Part shown: one piece after another, positions 18,415 to 27,136 of the stretch
Position numbering within the stretch: position 1 is the first letter of the stretch
Layout: each line of letters starts with the position of its first letter
Assembly (NCBI GenBank): GCA_963777435.1
Contig: CAVZQT010000003.1
Coordinates: forward strand, 1,798,001-1,862,000
DNA: 64,000 nt
Reading direction: 5' to 3'
From: AP-15 sp963777435
GTDB lineage: Bacteria; Pseudomonadota; Alphaproteobacteria; ATCC43930; CGMCC-115725
The notes under the pieces: model-generated
What the model was told of the DNA's origin: nothing
The model's input: the letters and a program-made list of their open reading frames with translations, nothing else
The model's database searches: none
Made by a program: the position numbers and the translations under genes

Positions 18415-20823
18415 ATGACGAGCATTAGCCCCGCCGAGTCGCCTGGAGAGATGGCGCGTCGGCTCCGCGAGACGGACTGGTCGACGACATCACTCGGTAG
18501 CCGGGCGAGCTGGCCGCGGAGCCTCAACGTCGCGGTCGCGATGATCATGGCGTCGGGTTTCCCAATGGCGATCCGCTGGGGCCCGGAACTCGTCGTGATT
18601 TACAACGATGCCTACCGGCCGATCCTCGGCGACAAGCACCCCGAAGCCTTTGGCCGGCCGCTGCGCGAGGTGTGGTGGGAAATCTACGCTGAGCTCGGAC
18701 CATTAAACGAAGCGATTTTGCGCGGCGAGCGCGACGCCTTTTTTGCCGTCGATCATCCTTGGACCGTCCGCCGCCACGGTGCCATCGTCGAAGACGCGCG
18801 GTTTACGATCAGCTATAGCCCGATCCCGGACGAGACCGCGCCGAACGGCATCGGCGGCATCCTGGCGACCTGTATCGAGACCACCGATCGCGTCCGCAAA
18901 GAAGAGGCGTTGCGCGTTCTCAACGACCGGCTCGAAGCGGAAATCGCCGAACGCATCCGCGAGCGCGACCGTATCTGGCAGGTATCCGAGGATTTGTTCG
19001 GCGTCTCGAACTTCGATGGCTATTTCACCGCCGTCAATCCGGCCTGGACTGCTCTGCTCGGGTGGAGCGAGGACGAGATCAAGCGGATGCATGTCAGCGA
19101 ACTGCGGCATCCAGACGACGAGGCGCATTCGACGGCCGGGCGGCACCAGCTTGCCGAGGGCGCTCCGACAGTACGGATGGAGAACCGCTTCCGGCACAAG
19201 GATGGCTCGTGGCGGTGGCTCAGCTGGACTTTGGCGGCGGAAAACGGGATCATTTATGTCATTGGCCGTCATGTAACCAACGAGAAGCTGGCGCTTGAGG
19301 CGTTGCGCGAGAGCGAACGTCAATTCCGGCTTTTTACCGAGGCGGTCACCGATTATGCGCTGGTCAGGCTGGATCCGCAGGGGATCGTGGCAGGCTGGAA
19401 CGCCGGCGCGCAGCGGATCAAAGGCTATGCCGAGCACGAAATCGTCGGGAATCATTTCTCCTCGTTTTACACGGTCGCAGACCAAGCGGCTGGGCTTTCC
19501 GAAAAGGCCCTGGCGAGGGCGACCCAGTCGGGGACCTGCATGGCCGAAGGCTGGCGGGTGCGCAAGGACGGCTCGCTGTTTTTCGCCAATGTGGTGATCG
19601 ATGCGATCCGCGACGAGGATGGACGGCTGATCGGGTTCGCCAAGATCACCCGCGACATTACCGAACGCCGCGAAGCCGAGGCGAAATTGCGGCGCGCCCA
19701 GGATCAGCTGGCACAAGCCCAGACCATGGAGGCGCTGGGCCAGCTTACCGGGGGTATCGCGCACGACTTCAACAACATGATCATGGTGGTCAGCGGCAAC
19801 GCGCATCTATTAAAGGAGCGAGTTGGCGATGCCCGCAATCTTCGCGCGATCGAGGCTATCGAGAACGCGGCTGCGCGCGGCGAGACCCTGACCCGGCAAT
19901 TGCTGGCGTTCTCGCGCCGGCAGTCGCTGAACCCGACGGTTATCAGCCTGCGCCAGCGATTGGCCGCGTTCCGCGACCTTCTCGCGAGCTCAGCCCGTGG
20001 CGACATCGAGTTGGTGATCGATGTCGGGCGCAATGTTTGGCCGGTGGCGGTCGATGTCCACGAACTCGAACTGGCGCTGATCAATCTCGTCGTCAACGCG
20101 CGCGATGCGATGCCCGATGGCGGGATGATCACGATCGGCGCCAAGAACGTGCATGTGCAGGTGGACGACACGCCGGACCGCTTGAGCGGTGAGTTCGTCG
20201 CGCTGACGGTTGCGGATACGGGTTGCGGCATCGCACCCGACATCCTGCCAAAAGTGTTCGAGCCGTTTTTTACGACAAAGCAGCTCGACAAAGGAACCGG
20301 ACTGGGCTTGTCGCAGGTTTATGGTCTGACCCGGCAATCGGGCGGGACGGTGACAATCGCCAGCGTGGTCAACCAAGGTACAACCGTGACGATTTATCTG
20401 CCGCACAGCCGACGCCCGCTGAGTGAAGAGCCGTTGATCGACGGCAAACCGCCGCGCGGCCGCGAGACGGTTCTGGTCGTCGAGGACAACCCCGAGGTGC
20501 AGGAAGTCGCGGGTCTCCTACTGGATCAGCTTGGCTATCGCGTGCTGTACGCCAATTCTGCCGCTGCGGCGCTCGAACTGCTCGGTTCGGGTGAGCGGAT
20601 CGACCTGGTATTCACCGATGTCGTCATGCCCGGAGACATTGACGGGCTCGACCTCGCACGCCGCATCAAAGAGCAATACCCGGACATCGCTGTGTTGTTG
20701 ACCAGCGGCTATGCCAAAGCCTGGCACACGCTCGAAGCCGGGATGCCGATCGTCCGCAAACCCTATCAATTGCAGACCCTAGCGCGCGCGATCCGCGAAG
20801 CCCTCGACAGCGAACCCAGCTGA
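18415..20823 (+). CDS. Hybrid sensor histidine kinase with PAS domains and C-terminal receiver
   Basis: An 802-residue soluble kinase without clear membrane helices, so probably a cytoplasmic sensor. A PAS-like region lies at about 25-165, containing GFPMAIRWGPELVVIYNDAY. A short coiled coil (LNDRLEAEIAERIRERDRIW) follows, then PAS domains at about 190-305 (FGVSNFDGYFTAVNPAWTAL) and 308-430 (DYALVRLDPQGIVAGWNAGA, ending FAKITRDITERREAEA). The HisKA motif LTGGIAHDFNNMIMVVSGNA puts the phospho-acceptor at His450. The ATPase domain has LINLVVNARDAMPDGG, VADTGCGIAPDILPKVFEPF and GTGLGLSQVYGL. The receiver domain, VLVVEDNPEVQEVAGLLLDQ to LLTSGYAKAW, has its phospho-acceptor at Asp735. It has no adjacent response regulator, so the output partner is unknown. 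An upstream in-frame ATG at 18295 is less likely. Confidence 0.9.
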   Translation: MTSISPAESPGEMARRLRETDWSTTSLGSRASWPRSLNVAVAMIMASGFPMAIRWGPELVVIYNDAYRPILGDKHPEAFGRPLREVWWEIYAELGPLNEAILRGERDAFFAVDHPWTVRRHGAIVEDARFTISYSPIPDETAPNGIGGILATCIETTDRVRKEEALRVLNDRLEAEIAERIRERDRIWQVSEDLFGVSNFDGYFTAVNPAWTALLGWSEDEIKRMHVSELRHPDDEAHSTAGRHQLAEGAPTVRMENRFRHKDGSWRWLSWTLAAENGIIYVIGRHVTNEKLALEALRESERQFRLFTEAVTDYALVRLDPQGIVAGWNAGAQRIKGYAEHEIVGNHFSSFYTVADQAAGLSEKALARATQSGTCMAEGWRVRKDGSLFFANVVIDAIRDEDGRLIGFAKITRDITERREAEAKLRRAQDQLAQAQTMEALGQLTGGIAHDFNNMIMVVSGNAHLLKERVGDARNLRAIEAIENAAARGETLTRQLLAFSRRQSLNPTVISLRQRLAAFRDLLASSARGDIELVIDVGRNVWPVAVDVHELELALINLVVNARDAMPDGGMITIGAKNVHVQVDDTPDRLSGEFVALTVADTGCGIAPDILPKVFEPFFTTKQLDKGTGLGLSQVYGLTRQSGGTVTIASVVNQGTTVTIYLPHSRRPLSEEPLIDGKPPRGRETVLVVEDNPEVQEVAGLLLDQLGYRVLYANSAAAALELLGSGERIDLVFTDVVMPGDIDGLDLARRIKEQYPDIAVLLTSGYAKAWHTLEAGMPIVRKPYQLQTLARAIREALDSEPS

Positions 20824-20973
20824 CGTCGACAAGGGGCACTCGATCGGTCTCCGGGTTTTTGCTCGCGGTGTAGCCAGGAGGCCGCGTTGATTCTCGCCAA
20901 TTGAGACAACGTTTCAGGGTTGAATGGATTGAAAGTATGATGACTTGCTAAATCTCTGGGCCATATAGGGGCG

Positions 20974-21726
20974 ATGCTCGCGCCCGCCATCGAAGTCAAG
21001 AACCTGATCAAGCGCTATCCGTCGGCGATCGCGGTCGACGGGATCAGTTTTACAGTTAGCCGCAGTACCATTACGGCATTGCTCGGCGGCAACGGCGCCG
21101 GCAAGACCACGACCTTATCGATCCTTCTCGGCCTGTTGTTGCCGACCTCAGGCACCGTGCATGTGCTTGGCGAGGATATTCTGCGCCACCGTTACCGCGT
21201 CCTACCACGGATGAACTTTTCATCGCCCTTTGTTGACCTGCCGCACCGGTTGACCGTCCGCCAGAATCTGCTGATCTACGCCCGGCTCTACGCGTTGCGG
21301 CGGCGCCGCGAGCGGATCGAGGCGCTGGCGACGGATTTGCAGATATCAGCCTTTCTCGACCGGCCGGCCGGCAAATTATCGGCCGGGCAAAAGACCCGTG
21401 TCGCGCTAGCGAAGGCATTGCTCAACGAGCCGGAATTACTGTTGCTCGACGAGCCTACGGCGTCGCTCGACCCGGATACCGGTGATTGGGTGCGCAGCTA
21501 CCTCGAAGCTTGGCAGGCCCGCACCGGAGCGACGATCCTGATGGCCTCGCACAACATGGCCGAAGTCGAGCGCATGTGCTCGGACGTATTGATGATGAAG
21601 GCTGGCCGGATCGTCGACCGCGGCAGCCCGAAAGGGCTGATCGCCCGCTACGGCCGCGCCAATCTCGAGGAAGTGTTTTTGCACATCGTCCGCCAGCGCG
21701 AGCCGGAGCTGGAGCCGATATCGTGA
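20974..21726 (+). CDS. ABC-2 type transporter ATP-binding protein
   Basis: A 250-residue ATPase. Walker A is LLGGNGAGKTTTLSILLGLL, the signature is LSAGQKTRVALAKALLNEPE, Walker B is LLLLDEPTASLDPDTGD and the H-loop is ILMASHNMAEVERMC. It is of the CcmA/NodI exporter class. VHVLGEDILRHRYRVLPRMN and FSSPFVDLPHRLTVRQNLLI fit that class. It has no ribosome-binding site; a TATAGG element ends 4 bases before the ATG. Its stop overlaps the start of the permease gene, so the two form one export unit of unknown substrate. Confidence 0.9.
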   Translation: MLAPAIEVKNLIKRYPSAIAVDGISFTVSRSTITALLGGNGAGKTTTLSILLGLLLPTSGTVHVLGEDILRHRYRVLPRMNFSSPFVDLPHRLTVRQNLLIYARLYALRRRRERIEALATDLQISAFLDRPAGKLSAGQKTRVALAKALLNEPELLLLDEPTASLDPDTGDWVRSYLEAWQARTGATILMASHNMAEVERMCSDVLMMKAGRIVDRGSPKGLIARYGRANLEEVFLHIVRQREPELEPIS

Positions 21727-22544
21727 GTCCGGCTGCCCGGATCGGCGCCGGCGGCTCGCTCGGCCGTGTCTGGGCGATGCTGTTGCGCTATCTTTACCTT
21801 TTGCGCAGCTCGTGGCCGCGCACCCTCGAGCTATTGTACTGGCCGACCCTCCAGATGCTGATCTGGGGATTTATGAGCCAGTTTCTTTACGTGAACAGCA
21901 ATTACGTGTTTCGCGCGTTCGGCGTGCTATTGGCGGCGGTGATGCTGTGGGACGTGCTGTTCCGGGGGCAGCTCGGTCTGTCGATCTCGTTTCTCGAAGA
22001 GATGTGGGCGCGCAATCTTGGTCATTTGTTCGTGACCCCGCTGCGCCCCTATGAATGGGTTGCCTCGCTGTTGTCGATGAGCCTGATCCGCGTATTGATC
22101 GGCGTCGTCCCGGCGGCGCTGCTGGCGATCGTGCTGTACCATTATTCGATTTTTTCATTGGGACTGCCGCTGATCGCCTTTTTCGCCGTGCTGTTGGCGA
22201 TGGGCTGGGCGCTCGGATTGGCGATTTGCGGCATGATTTTGCGCCATGGCATGGGGGCGGAAAGCCTCGCTTGGCTCGCTGTCTTCACATTGTCGCCAAT
22301 CAGTGCGGTCTATTACCCGGTGTCGATCCTGCCGCACTGGCTGCAATACGTCGCCTGGGCGTTACCCTCCACTTATGTTTTTGAGGGCATGCGGGCGTTG
22401 CTGTTTCAAAAGGTGTTCCGCGGCGATTATTTGCTGACTGCAGGCGCCCTCGATGTGATCTTGCTGGCATTGGGTGCGTGGGTATTTTCGCTCTCGTTTC
22501 GAGACGCCCGACAGCGCGGCGCTTTATTGCAGATGGGGGAGTGA
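21723..22544 (+). CDS. ABC-2 type transporter permease
   Basis: A 273-residue membrane protein starting with GTG at 21723, overlapping the ATPase stop by four bases. It has about six hydrophobic segments: WPTLQMLIWGFMSQFLYV, FRAFGVLLAAVMLWDVLF, LIRVLIGVVPAALLAIVLYH, LPLIAFFAVLLAMGWALGLA, WLAVFTLSPISAVYYPVSIL and GALDVILLALGAWVFSLS. The motif ISAVYYPVSILPHWLQYVAW is typical of NodJ-like ABC-2 permeases. It acts with the preceding ATPase in export. The cargo is unknown; nothing nearby (for example polysaccharide genes) identifies it. Confidence 0.88.
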   Translation: MSPAARIGAGGSLGRVWAMLLRYLYLLRSSWPRTLELLYWPTLQMLIWGFMSQFLYVNSNYVFRAFGVLLAAVMLWDVLFRGQLGLSISFLEEMWARNLGHLFVTPLRPYEWVASLLSMSLIRVLIGVVPAALLAIVLYHYSIFSLGLPLIAFFAVLLAMGWALGLAICGMILRHGMGAESLAWLAVFTLSPISAVYYPVSILPHWLQYVAWALPSTYVFEGMRALLFQKVFRGDYLLTAGALDVILLALGAWVFSLSFRDARQRGALLQMGE

Positions 22545-22560
22545 GCCGGCCAATTCGCCG

Positions 22561-23352
22561 CTATCTCTGTTCGCCGAGCACAGTAAACCCCTGTTTGGTA
22601 AAGGCCGGCTCGGCCGCTGGTGATTCGAGATAGGCAAGAAATTTCGCTGCATCGGCGTTCTTACTCGCTGCGGTCAATGCGATCGGATAGATGATCGGCG
22701 GGTGGGTGTCGGCGGGAAAGACCCCGGCAATTTCGACATTGGGATCAGAAGCGGCGTCGGTCGCATAAACGATGCCGAGCGGCGCCTCCTGGCGGTCGAC
22801 ATAGAGCAGCGCCGCGCGGACGTTTTCGGCGCCGGCGACATGCGGCATCACTTGCTGCCATATGCCGAGTTTCTCGAGCGCCGCCTTGCCGTATTTGCCG
22901 GCCGGCACGCTGTCGGGATCGGCCATCGCCAGCCGCCGGCCATTCAGCAATCCGACAAGATCGAAGCGGGGCTTGATGTCGACTTTGGCGCCGCTCCCCT
23001 TGGGCGCCACCAGCACCAACTGATTGCCGAGCAGGTTCCGCCGCGACGCGGGCAGGATCAGGTTACGCTTTTGCAGATAGTCCATCCAGGCGAGATCGGC
23101 CGAAATAAAGATGTCGGCCGGCGCGCCGCTCTCGATCTGCTTTGCCAATTGCGAACTTGCGGCATACGAGATTTCAGTCGGCGTCCCGCCCCGCTGCTGG
23201 AACGTACGTGCCGCGTCATCGAGCGCGTTCTTCAGGCTCGCCGCGGCAAACACGACGACATCGGCCGCTCTCGCTGATGGCATTGGCGCGATCATAGCCA
23301 GCACGGCGGCGACGGCCAGCACGGCGATACGCGTCCGAACCTTGAATAACAT
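22561..23352 (-). CDS. modA: Molybdate ABC transporter periplasmic binding protein
   Basis: A 263-residue protein of normal ModA length. ATG 23352 is preceded by GGGAGAACTG. The N-terminus MLFKVRTRIAVLAVAAVLAM ending PSARAADV is a Sec signal peptide. The mature protein begins VVVFAAASLKNALDDAARTF, with ISYAASSQLAKQIESGAPAD and IFISADLAWMDYLQKRNL, all conserved in molybdate-binding proteins, and later GIVYATDAASDPNVEIAGVF. It captures molybdate (and tungstate) in the periplasm. No modB or modC is next to it; the gene on its far side is the unrelated ABC-2 permease. It is divergent from a ModE-like regulator, with a palindromic site between them. Confidence 0.92.
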   Translation of the reverse strand: MLFKVRTRIAVLAVAAVLAMIAPMPSARAADVVVFAAASLKNALDDAARTFQQRGGTPTEISYAASSQLAKQIESGAPADIFISADLAWMDYLQKRNLILPASRRNLLGNQLVLVAPKGSGAKVDIKPRFDLVGLLNGRRLAMADPDSVPAGKYGKAALEKLGIWQQVMPHVAGAENVRAALLYVDRQEAPLGIVYATDAASDPNVEIAGVFPADTHPPIIYPIALTAASKNADAAKFLAYLESPAAEPAFTKQGFTVLGEQR

Positions 23353-23404
23353 CAGTTCTCCCGATTGTTCGGCTCTGAAGCCGCCGATCCTTTTTAAACC
23401 GAGG

Positions 23405-23428
23405 CGATATATCAGACCAGATACATCG
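23405..23428. promoter_or_regulatory. Palindrome between modA and ModE-like gene, candidate molybdate operator
   Basis: CGATATAT at 23405-23412 and ATACATCG at 23421-23428 are inverted repeats (7 of 8 bases pair) separated by 8 bases. The half-site with alternating TATA, flanked by CG, resembles the Mo-box bound by ModE in other proteobacteria. It lies 53-76 bases upstream of the modA ATG and overlaps a TATATC -10-like element on the modA strand, so binding would be expected to repress modA when molybdate is plentiful. Confidence 0.55.
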
Positions 23429-23491
23429 GCAATGCCAATCACCGCAGCGCGCCCAAGCGGCGGCAACGCTGCGCGGCGGTTTCACATCGGC

Positions 23492-23497
23492 TATACT
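23492..23497 (+). promoter_or_regulatory. TATACT -10-like element directly before the ModE-like gene
   Basis: TATACT ends 6 bases before the ATG at 23504 and there is no Shine-Dalgarno sequence, so the message would be leaderless or nearly so. No clear -35 is seen 17 bases upstream, which lowers confidence. Confidence 0.35.
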
Positions 23498-23503
23498 GCT
23501 CGG

Positions 23504-23857
23504 ATGGCGAGGCTCACCTTGCGTCTCGATTTCGGGCCGGGGCAAGCGGTCGGCCACGGTAAAATCCGTTTGCTCGAAGCGGTCCGCGAGCATGGCTCGA
23601 TAGCTGCGGCCGGCCGCTCGATGGGGATGTCGTATCGCCGCGCCTGGCTGCTGATCGACGAGCTGAACGTTCTCTTCAATCGGCCCGTGATCGCCACCAA
23701 GCATGGCGGCCAGCACGGCGGCGGCGCCGAATTGACCTCGTTCGGCTGCCAGGTCGTCGAGCAATACCACGCGATCGAAGCCAAGGCGCAGACCGCGGCG
23801 GCCGTCGAACTCGAAGCACTGTCCGCGGCGGCGGTAAAGCCGATATCCGGCCGCTGA
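23504..23857 (+). CDS. ModE-like winged-helix molybdate regulator, DNA-binding domain only
   Basis: A 117-residue protein corresponding to the LysR-type helix-turn-helix N-terminal domain of ModE. It reads LRLDFGPGQAVGHGKIRLLE, AVREHGSIAAAGRSMGMSYR, then RAWLLIDELNVLFNRPVI and GGGAELTSFGCQVVEQYHAI. HGSIAAAGRSMGMSYRRAW is the recognition helix region. The two molybdate-binding MOP domains of full-length E. coli ModE are absent, as in many short ModE-like proteins. It is divergent from modA (151 bases apart) and is expected to regulate it through the palindrome between them. Since it has no MOP domain, how it senses molybdate is unclear. Confidence 0.85.
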   Translation: MARLTLRLDFGPGQAVGHGKIRLLEAVREHGSIAAAGRSMGMSYRRAWLLIDELNVLFNRPVIATKHGGQHGGGAELTSFGCQVVEQYHAIEAKAQTAAAVELEALSAAAVKPISGR

Positions 23858-23875
23858 TCCGAAGACTGAACGCCA

Positions 23876-24673
23876 ATGCCGTCGCATTACACCGCAACCG
23901 ACGCCCAGGCTTACGAGCGCTTGATGGGCCGCTGGAGCCCGGCCTTGGCGCGTGAATTGATTGCTTGGGCTAGGGTCGAGAACGGCGATCGCGTGCTCGA
24001 TGTCGGCTGCGGCACCGGTAGCCTGGCCTTGGCATTTGCCGAGCGACCCGAACCAAAGGCGATTGTCGGGATCGACATCGCGGCCCCATATGTCGCGTTC
24101 GCGCGTGCGCGATCGGATGATCCGCGGCTCGGCTTTTCAACTGGGGACGCGATGGCGATCGACTTCCCCGATGGCAGCTTTGATCGCGCCTATTCGCTGT
24201 TGGCGCTCAATTTTATGCCCGATCCGGCGCGGGCATTGGCCGGCATGCGGCGAGTGACCCGCACCGGGGGCGTTGTCGCCGCTGCGGTCTGGGATTTTCC
24301 GGGCGGACTCGTCTACCAACGGATCTTTTGGGATACCGCCGCAGCGATCGATCCGGCGGCTGAGCATGCCCGCGCCCGGCACTATTCGAGCCCGCTGACC
24401 GGCCCGGGCGAACTCGTTACTGCTTTCGCCAAAGCCGGTCTCGACCGGATCGAAGGTTGCTCATTGACGATCCGCATGGAGTACCAGGACTTTGCCGATT
24501 ATTGGGAGCCGATCGAGAACGCACAGGGGCCGGTCGGCGATTACGTCAAGAGCCTAACGCCACACCGGTTGGCCACCCTCGCCGAGGCGGTGCGGCGCGC
24601 CTACCTCGCCGGCAGACCGGACGGACCGCGTTCGATGAGCGCTACCGCTTGGGCCGCACGCGGCATCAAGTAA
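23876..24673 (+). CDS. Class I SAM-dependent methyltransferase
   Basis: A 265-residue protein with the class I methyltransferase Rossmann fold. Motif I is VLDVGCGTGSLALAFAERPE, motif II is KAIVGIDIAAPYVAFARARS, and the acidic loop is STGDAMAIDFPDGSFDRAYS. This is followed by LLALNFMPDPARALAGMRRV with TRTGGVVAAAVWDFPGG. It starts 18 bases after the ModE-like gene on the same strand, so it is possibly co-transcribed. It belongs to the Methyltransf_11/25 group, and the substrate cannot be inferred. Confidence 0.87.
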   Translation: MPSHYTATDAQAYERLMGRWSPALARELIAWARVENGDRVLDVGCGTGSLALAFAERPEPKAIVGIDIAAPYVAFARARSDDPRLGFSTGDAMAIDFPDGSFDRAYSLLALNFMPDPARALAGMRRVTRTGGVVAAAVWDFPGGLVYQRIFWDTAAAIDPAAEHARARHYSSPLTGPGELVTAFAKAGLDRIEGCSLTIRMEYQDFADYWEPIENAQGPVGDYVKSLTPHRLATLAEAVRRAYLAGRPDGPRSMSATAWAARGIK

Positions 24674-24800
24674 ACTCGCCGCTTTGCGTTTCGGCTGACA
24701 CGCGACCTTACATGCGTCCGTCAGCCTTGGAAAACCGGGTCTTCGATCCGCTTGGGAGGTGAGGTAGTGTGCGCTGTCCACCATACTGGAGCCGACGAGC

Positions 24801-25520
24801 ATGCCGGACAGCGCCTCACCGCCCGATTTCGCACCGACCGAGCGCACCCGGGTACGGCGCATGCACGAGCGCGGCCGTTACGATCGCGAAACCGTCTACG
24901 CCATCCTCGATTCGGGATTGCTGTGTCACGTCGGCTATGTGATCGACGGGCTGCCCTATGTCACGCCGACCCTGTTCTGGCGCGAGGGCGAGCGGCTCTT
25001 TTGGCACGGCTCGTCGGCGAGCCGGATGCTGCGCCGGCAGGCCGAAGGCATCCCGGTCTGCGTGACAGTGAGCCATATCGATGGGCTGGTGCTGGCGCGC
25101 TCGGGCTTTCACCATTCGCTGAACTACCGCGCGGTCATGGCGTTCGGCAACGCTGCGATCGTCCCCGATGACGACATTAAGACGGCGGCGCTCAACGGTT
25201 TTATCGAGCGACTTTACCCCGGCCGGAATGCCCGGATTCGTCCAATCCTGCCGCAGGAATTAAAGGCGACGACATTGATGAGCATGGTCATTGACGAGGT
25301 CTCGGCCAAAGTCCGCGGCCATGGACCGGTCGACGACGAACCCGACTACGCGCTCGACTGCTGGGCCGGCGTGATCCCGATAGAGACGCGGCTCGGCGCC
25401 GCGATCCCCGACGAGCGGCTGAAGCCCGGCATTCCGATGATCGAAGGGCTCGACCACCTGGCCGCGGGCGGCTTGCTGTCAGAGATCCTGCAGACGTTGG
25501 CGCACCGAAAGGAGGCTTAA
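24801..25520 (+). CDS. Pyridoxamine 5'-phosphate oxidase-family FMN-binding protein (Nim-like)
   Basis: A 239-residue split-barrel flavoprotein. TERTRVRRMHERGRYDRETV followed by YAILDSGLLCHVGYVIDGLP and YVTPTLFWREGERLFWHGSS is the N-terminal pattern of the PNPOx-like proteins related to 5-nitroimidazole reductase NimA. VCVTVSHIDGLVLARSGFHH with SLNYRAVMAFGNAAIV forms the FMN-binding barrel. The family includes flavin reductases and nitroimidazole-resistance proteins; the native substrate is generally unknown. It stands between two unrelated genes with gaps of more than 100 bases, so is likely a single transcript. Confidence 0.85.
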   Translation: MPDSASPPDFAPTERTRVRRMHERGRYDRETVYAILDSGLLCHVGYVIDGLPYVTPTLFWREGERLFWHGSSASRMLRRQAEGIPVCVTVSHIDGLVLARSGFHHSLNYRAVMAFGNAAIVPDDDIKTAALNGFIERLYPGRNARIRPILPQELKATTLMSMVIDEVSAKVRGHGPVDDEPDYALDCWAGVIPIETRLGAAIPDERLKPGIPMIEGLDHLAAGGLLSEILQTLAHRKEA

Positions 25521-25684
25521 ACAGGGGCTCCGCCGCGCTTACGGCCGCAGCGGTATCGAGCGCGAGGATTGGAACTGGGTGCCGTGTCGCGAGATTGCTC
25601 GGCGCGGTCTGTCCCCGGGGTTGCGCCAAGCGCGCGCCGTACTCCCTTGGGTGCGAGGGCGCCCGCGACGATCTGCCCGGCGCG

Positions 25685-27136
25685 ATGTTAGACAAGGGCA
25701 TGTCCGAGCGCGCTGCGATCATCGAAACCGACATCCCGGTGCGGCTCGATCGGCTGCCGTGGACGGGGTTCCATACTCTTGTGGTCGCGGCACTCGGCAT
25801 CACGTGGATTCTCGACGGGCTTGAAGTCACCTTAGCCGGCTCGATCGCCGGCGCCCTCCAGGAAAGCCCGGTACTGCATTTTTCGGCCGCCGAGGTGGGC
25901 GCGATCGGCAGCGCCTACCTCGCGGGCGCGGTCGCCGGCGCGCTGCTGTTCGGTTATCTGACCGACCGGTTTGGCCGGCGAAAATTGTTCTTCGTCACCT
26001 TGGGCGTTTACCTGACGGCGACAGCGGCCACCGCGTTTTCCTGGAATTTCGCGAGCTTTGCCTTGTTCCGTTTTCTGACCGGGGCCGGCATCGGCGGCGA
26101 ATATGCCGCGATCAACTCGGCGATCCAGGAATTGGTGCCGGCGCGGTTTCGCGGCCGCACCGATCTCGCGATCAACGGCAGCTTTTGGCTCGGCGCCGCA
26201 CTCGGCGCGCTTGGTGCGGTAACCTTTTTACAGCCGGGCTGGCTGCCGGCCGATCTCGGATGGCGGGTGGCGTTTGGGATCGGCGCGGTTCTCGGGCTCG
26301 GCGTGTTGCTATTGCGGCGCCATATTCCGGAAAGCCCGCGCTGGCTGATGTTGCACGACCGGCTGCCGGAAGCCGAACGGGTTATCGAAGGCATCGAACG
26401 CCGGATCGGGAAACCGTTCAACGCGCCAAGGCCGGGGAGGGGAGGGACCATTCGCCTATTGGCATCGGCGCGCACTCCGGTCGCGCGCATGGTCACGGCG
26501 ATGGTGCGCGACTACCCGCAGCGCGTCGTGCTCGGCTTGACGCTTATGTCAGCGCAGGCGTTTTTCTACAACGCCATCTTTTTTTCGTACGCGTTGGTCC
26601 TGACCCGGTTTTATGGCGTCCAGTCCGCCTCGGTAGGCTGGTATATCCTGCCATTCGCGCTCGGAAATTTTGTCGGGCCGTTGGCGCTGGGGCCGCTGTT
26701 CGATCTCGTTGGCCGCAAGCCGATGATCGGCATCACTTACTTAATTTCGGGCGTTTTGCTCGCGGCTGTGGGCTGGCTGTTTCGCGAGAACTACCTGAGC
26801 GCCGTGCAGCTGACCTTGTGCTGGACCGGGATCTTCTTTTTTGCGTCCGCCGCGGCGAGCTCGGCTTATTTGACCGTCAGCGAGAGCTTTCCGTTGGAAG
26901 CCCGCGCATTGGCGATCGCCCTCTTTTATGCGCTCGGCACCGCGGTTGGCGGTGCGGTGTCGCCATGGCTGTTCGGAATGCTGATCGGTACCGGCGAACG
27001 CGGCGCGGTCTTTGCCGGCTATCTCGTCGGCGCCGGATTGATGATCGCGGCGGCGTTCGTCGAATTCGCGATCGGCGTCAAGGCCGAACGTCAGCCGCTA
27101 GAAAGCGTCGCCCGCCCGCTGTCGCTCGCGGATTAG
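25685..27136 (+). CDS. MFS transporter, metabolite:H+ symporter type
   Basis: A 483-residue transporter with 12 predicted hydrophobic segments. LGITWILDGLEVTLAGSIAG is the TM1 signature of the aromatic acid/benzoate and niacin symporters. LLFGYLTDRFGRRKLFFVTL is the MFS loop 2-3 motif. FRFLTGAGIGGEYAAINSAI follows, and RRHIPESPRWLMLHDR is the central loop. It would import an organic acid or vitamin-like solute with protons. ATG 25685 is chosen; 25700 (MSERAA) is an alternative. Its TAG stop overlaps the stop of the convergent luciferase-like gene by two bases. Confidence 0.88.
   Translation: MLDKGMSERAAIIETDIPVRLDRLPWTGFHTLVVAALGITWILDGLEVTLAGSIAGALQESPVLHFSAAEVGAIGSAYLAGAVAGALLFGYLTDRFGRRKLFFVTLGVYLTATAATAFSWNFASFALFRFLTGAGIGGEYAAINSAIQELVPARFRGRTDLAINGSFWLGAALGALGAVTFLQPGWLPADLGWRVAFGIGAVLGLGVLLLRRHIPESPRWLMLHDRLPEAERVIEGIERRIGKPFNAPRPGRGGTIRLLASARTPVARMVTAMVRDYPQRVVLGLTLMSAQAFFYNAIFFSYALVLTRFYGVQSASVGWYILPFALGNFVGPLALGPLFDLVGRKPMIGITYLISGVLLAAVGWLFRENYLSAVQLTLCWTGIFFFASAAASSAYLTVSESFPLEARALAIALFYALGTAVGGAVSPWLFGMLIGTGERGAVFAGYLVGAGLMIAAAFVEFAIGVKAERQPLESVARPLSLAD

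Noticed and set aside
20964..20974. TATAGG just before the ABC-2 ATPase start as another leaderless promoter.
   Set aside because: The spacing to the ATG (4 bases) is too short and there is no -35 element at 16-18 bases, unlike pyrB, trpS and tkt.
27133..27136. Overlapping stop codons of the convergent MFS and luciferase-like genes.
   Set aside because: Tight convergent ends are common in compact genomes and need no special explanation.
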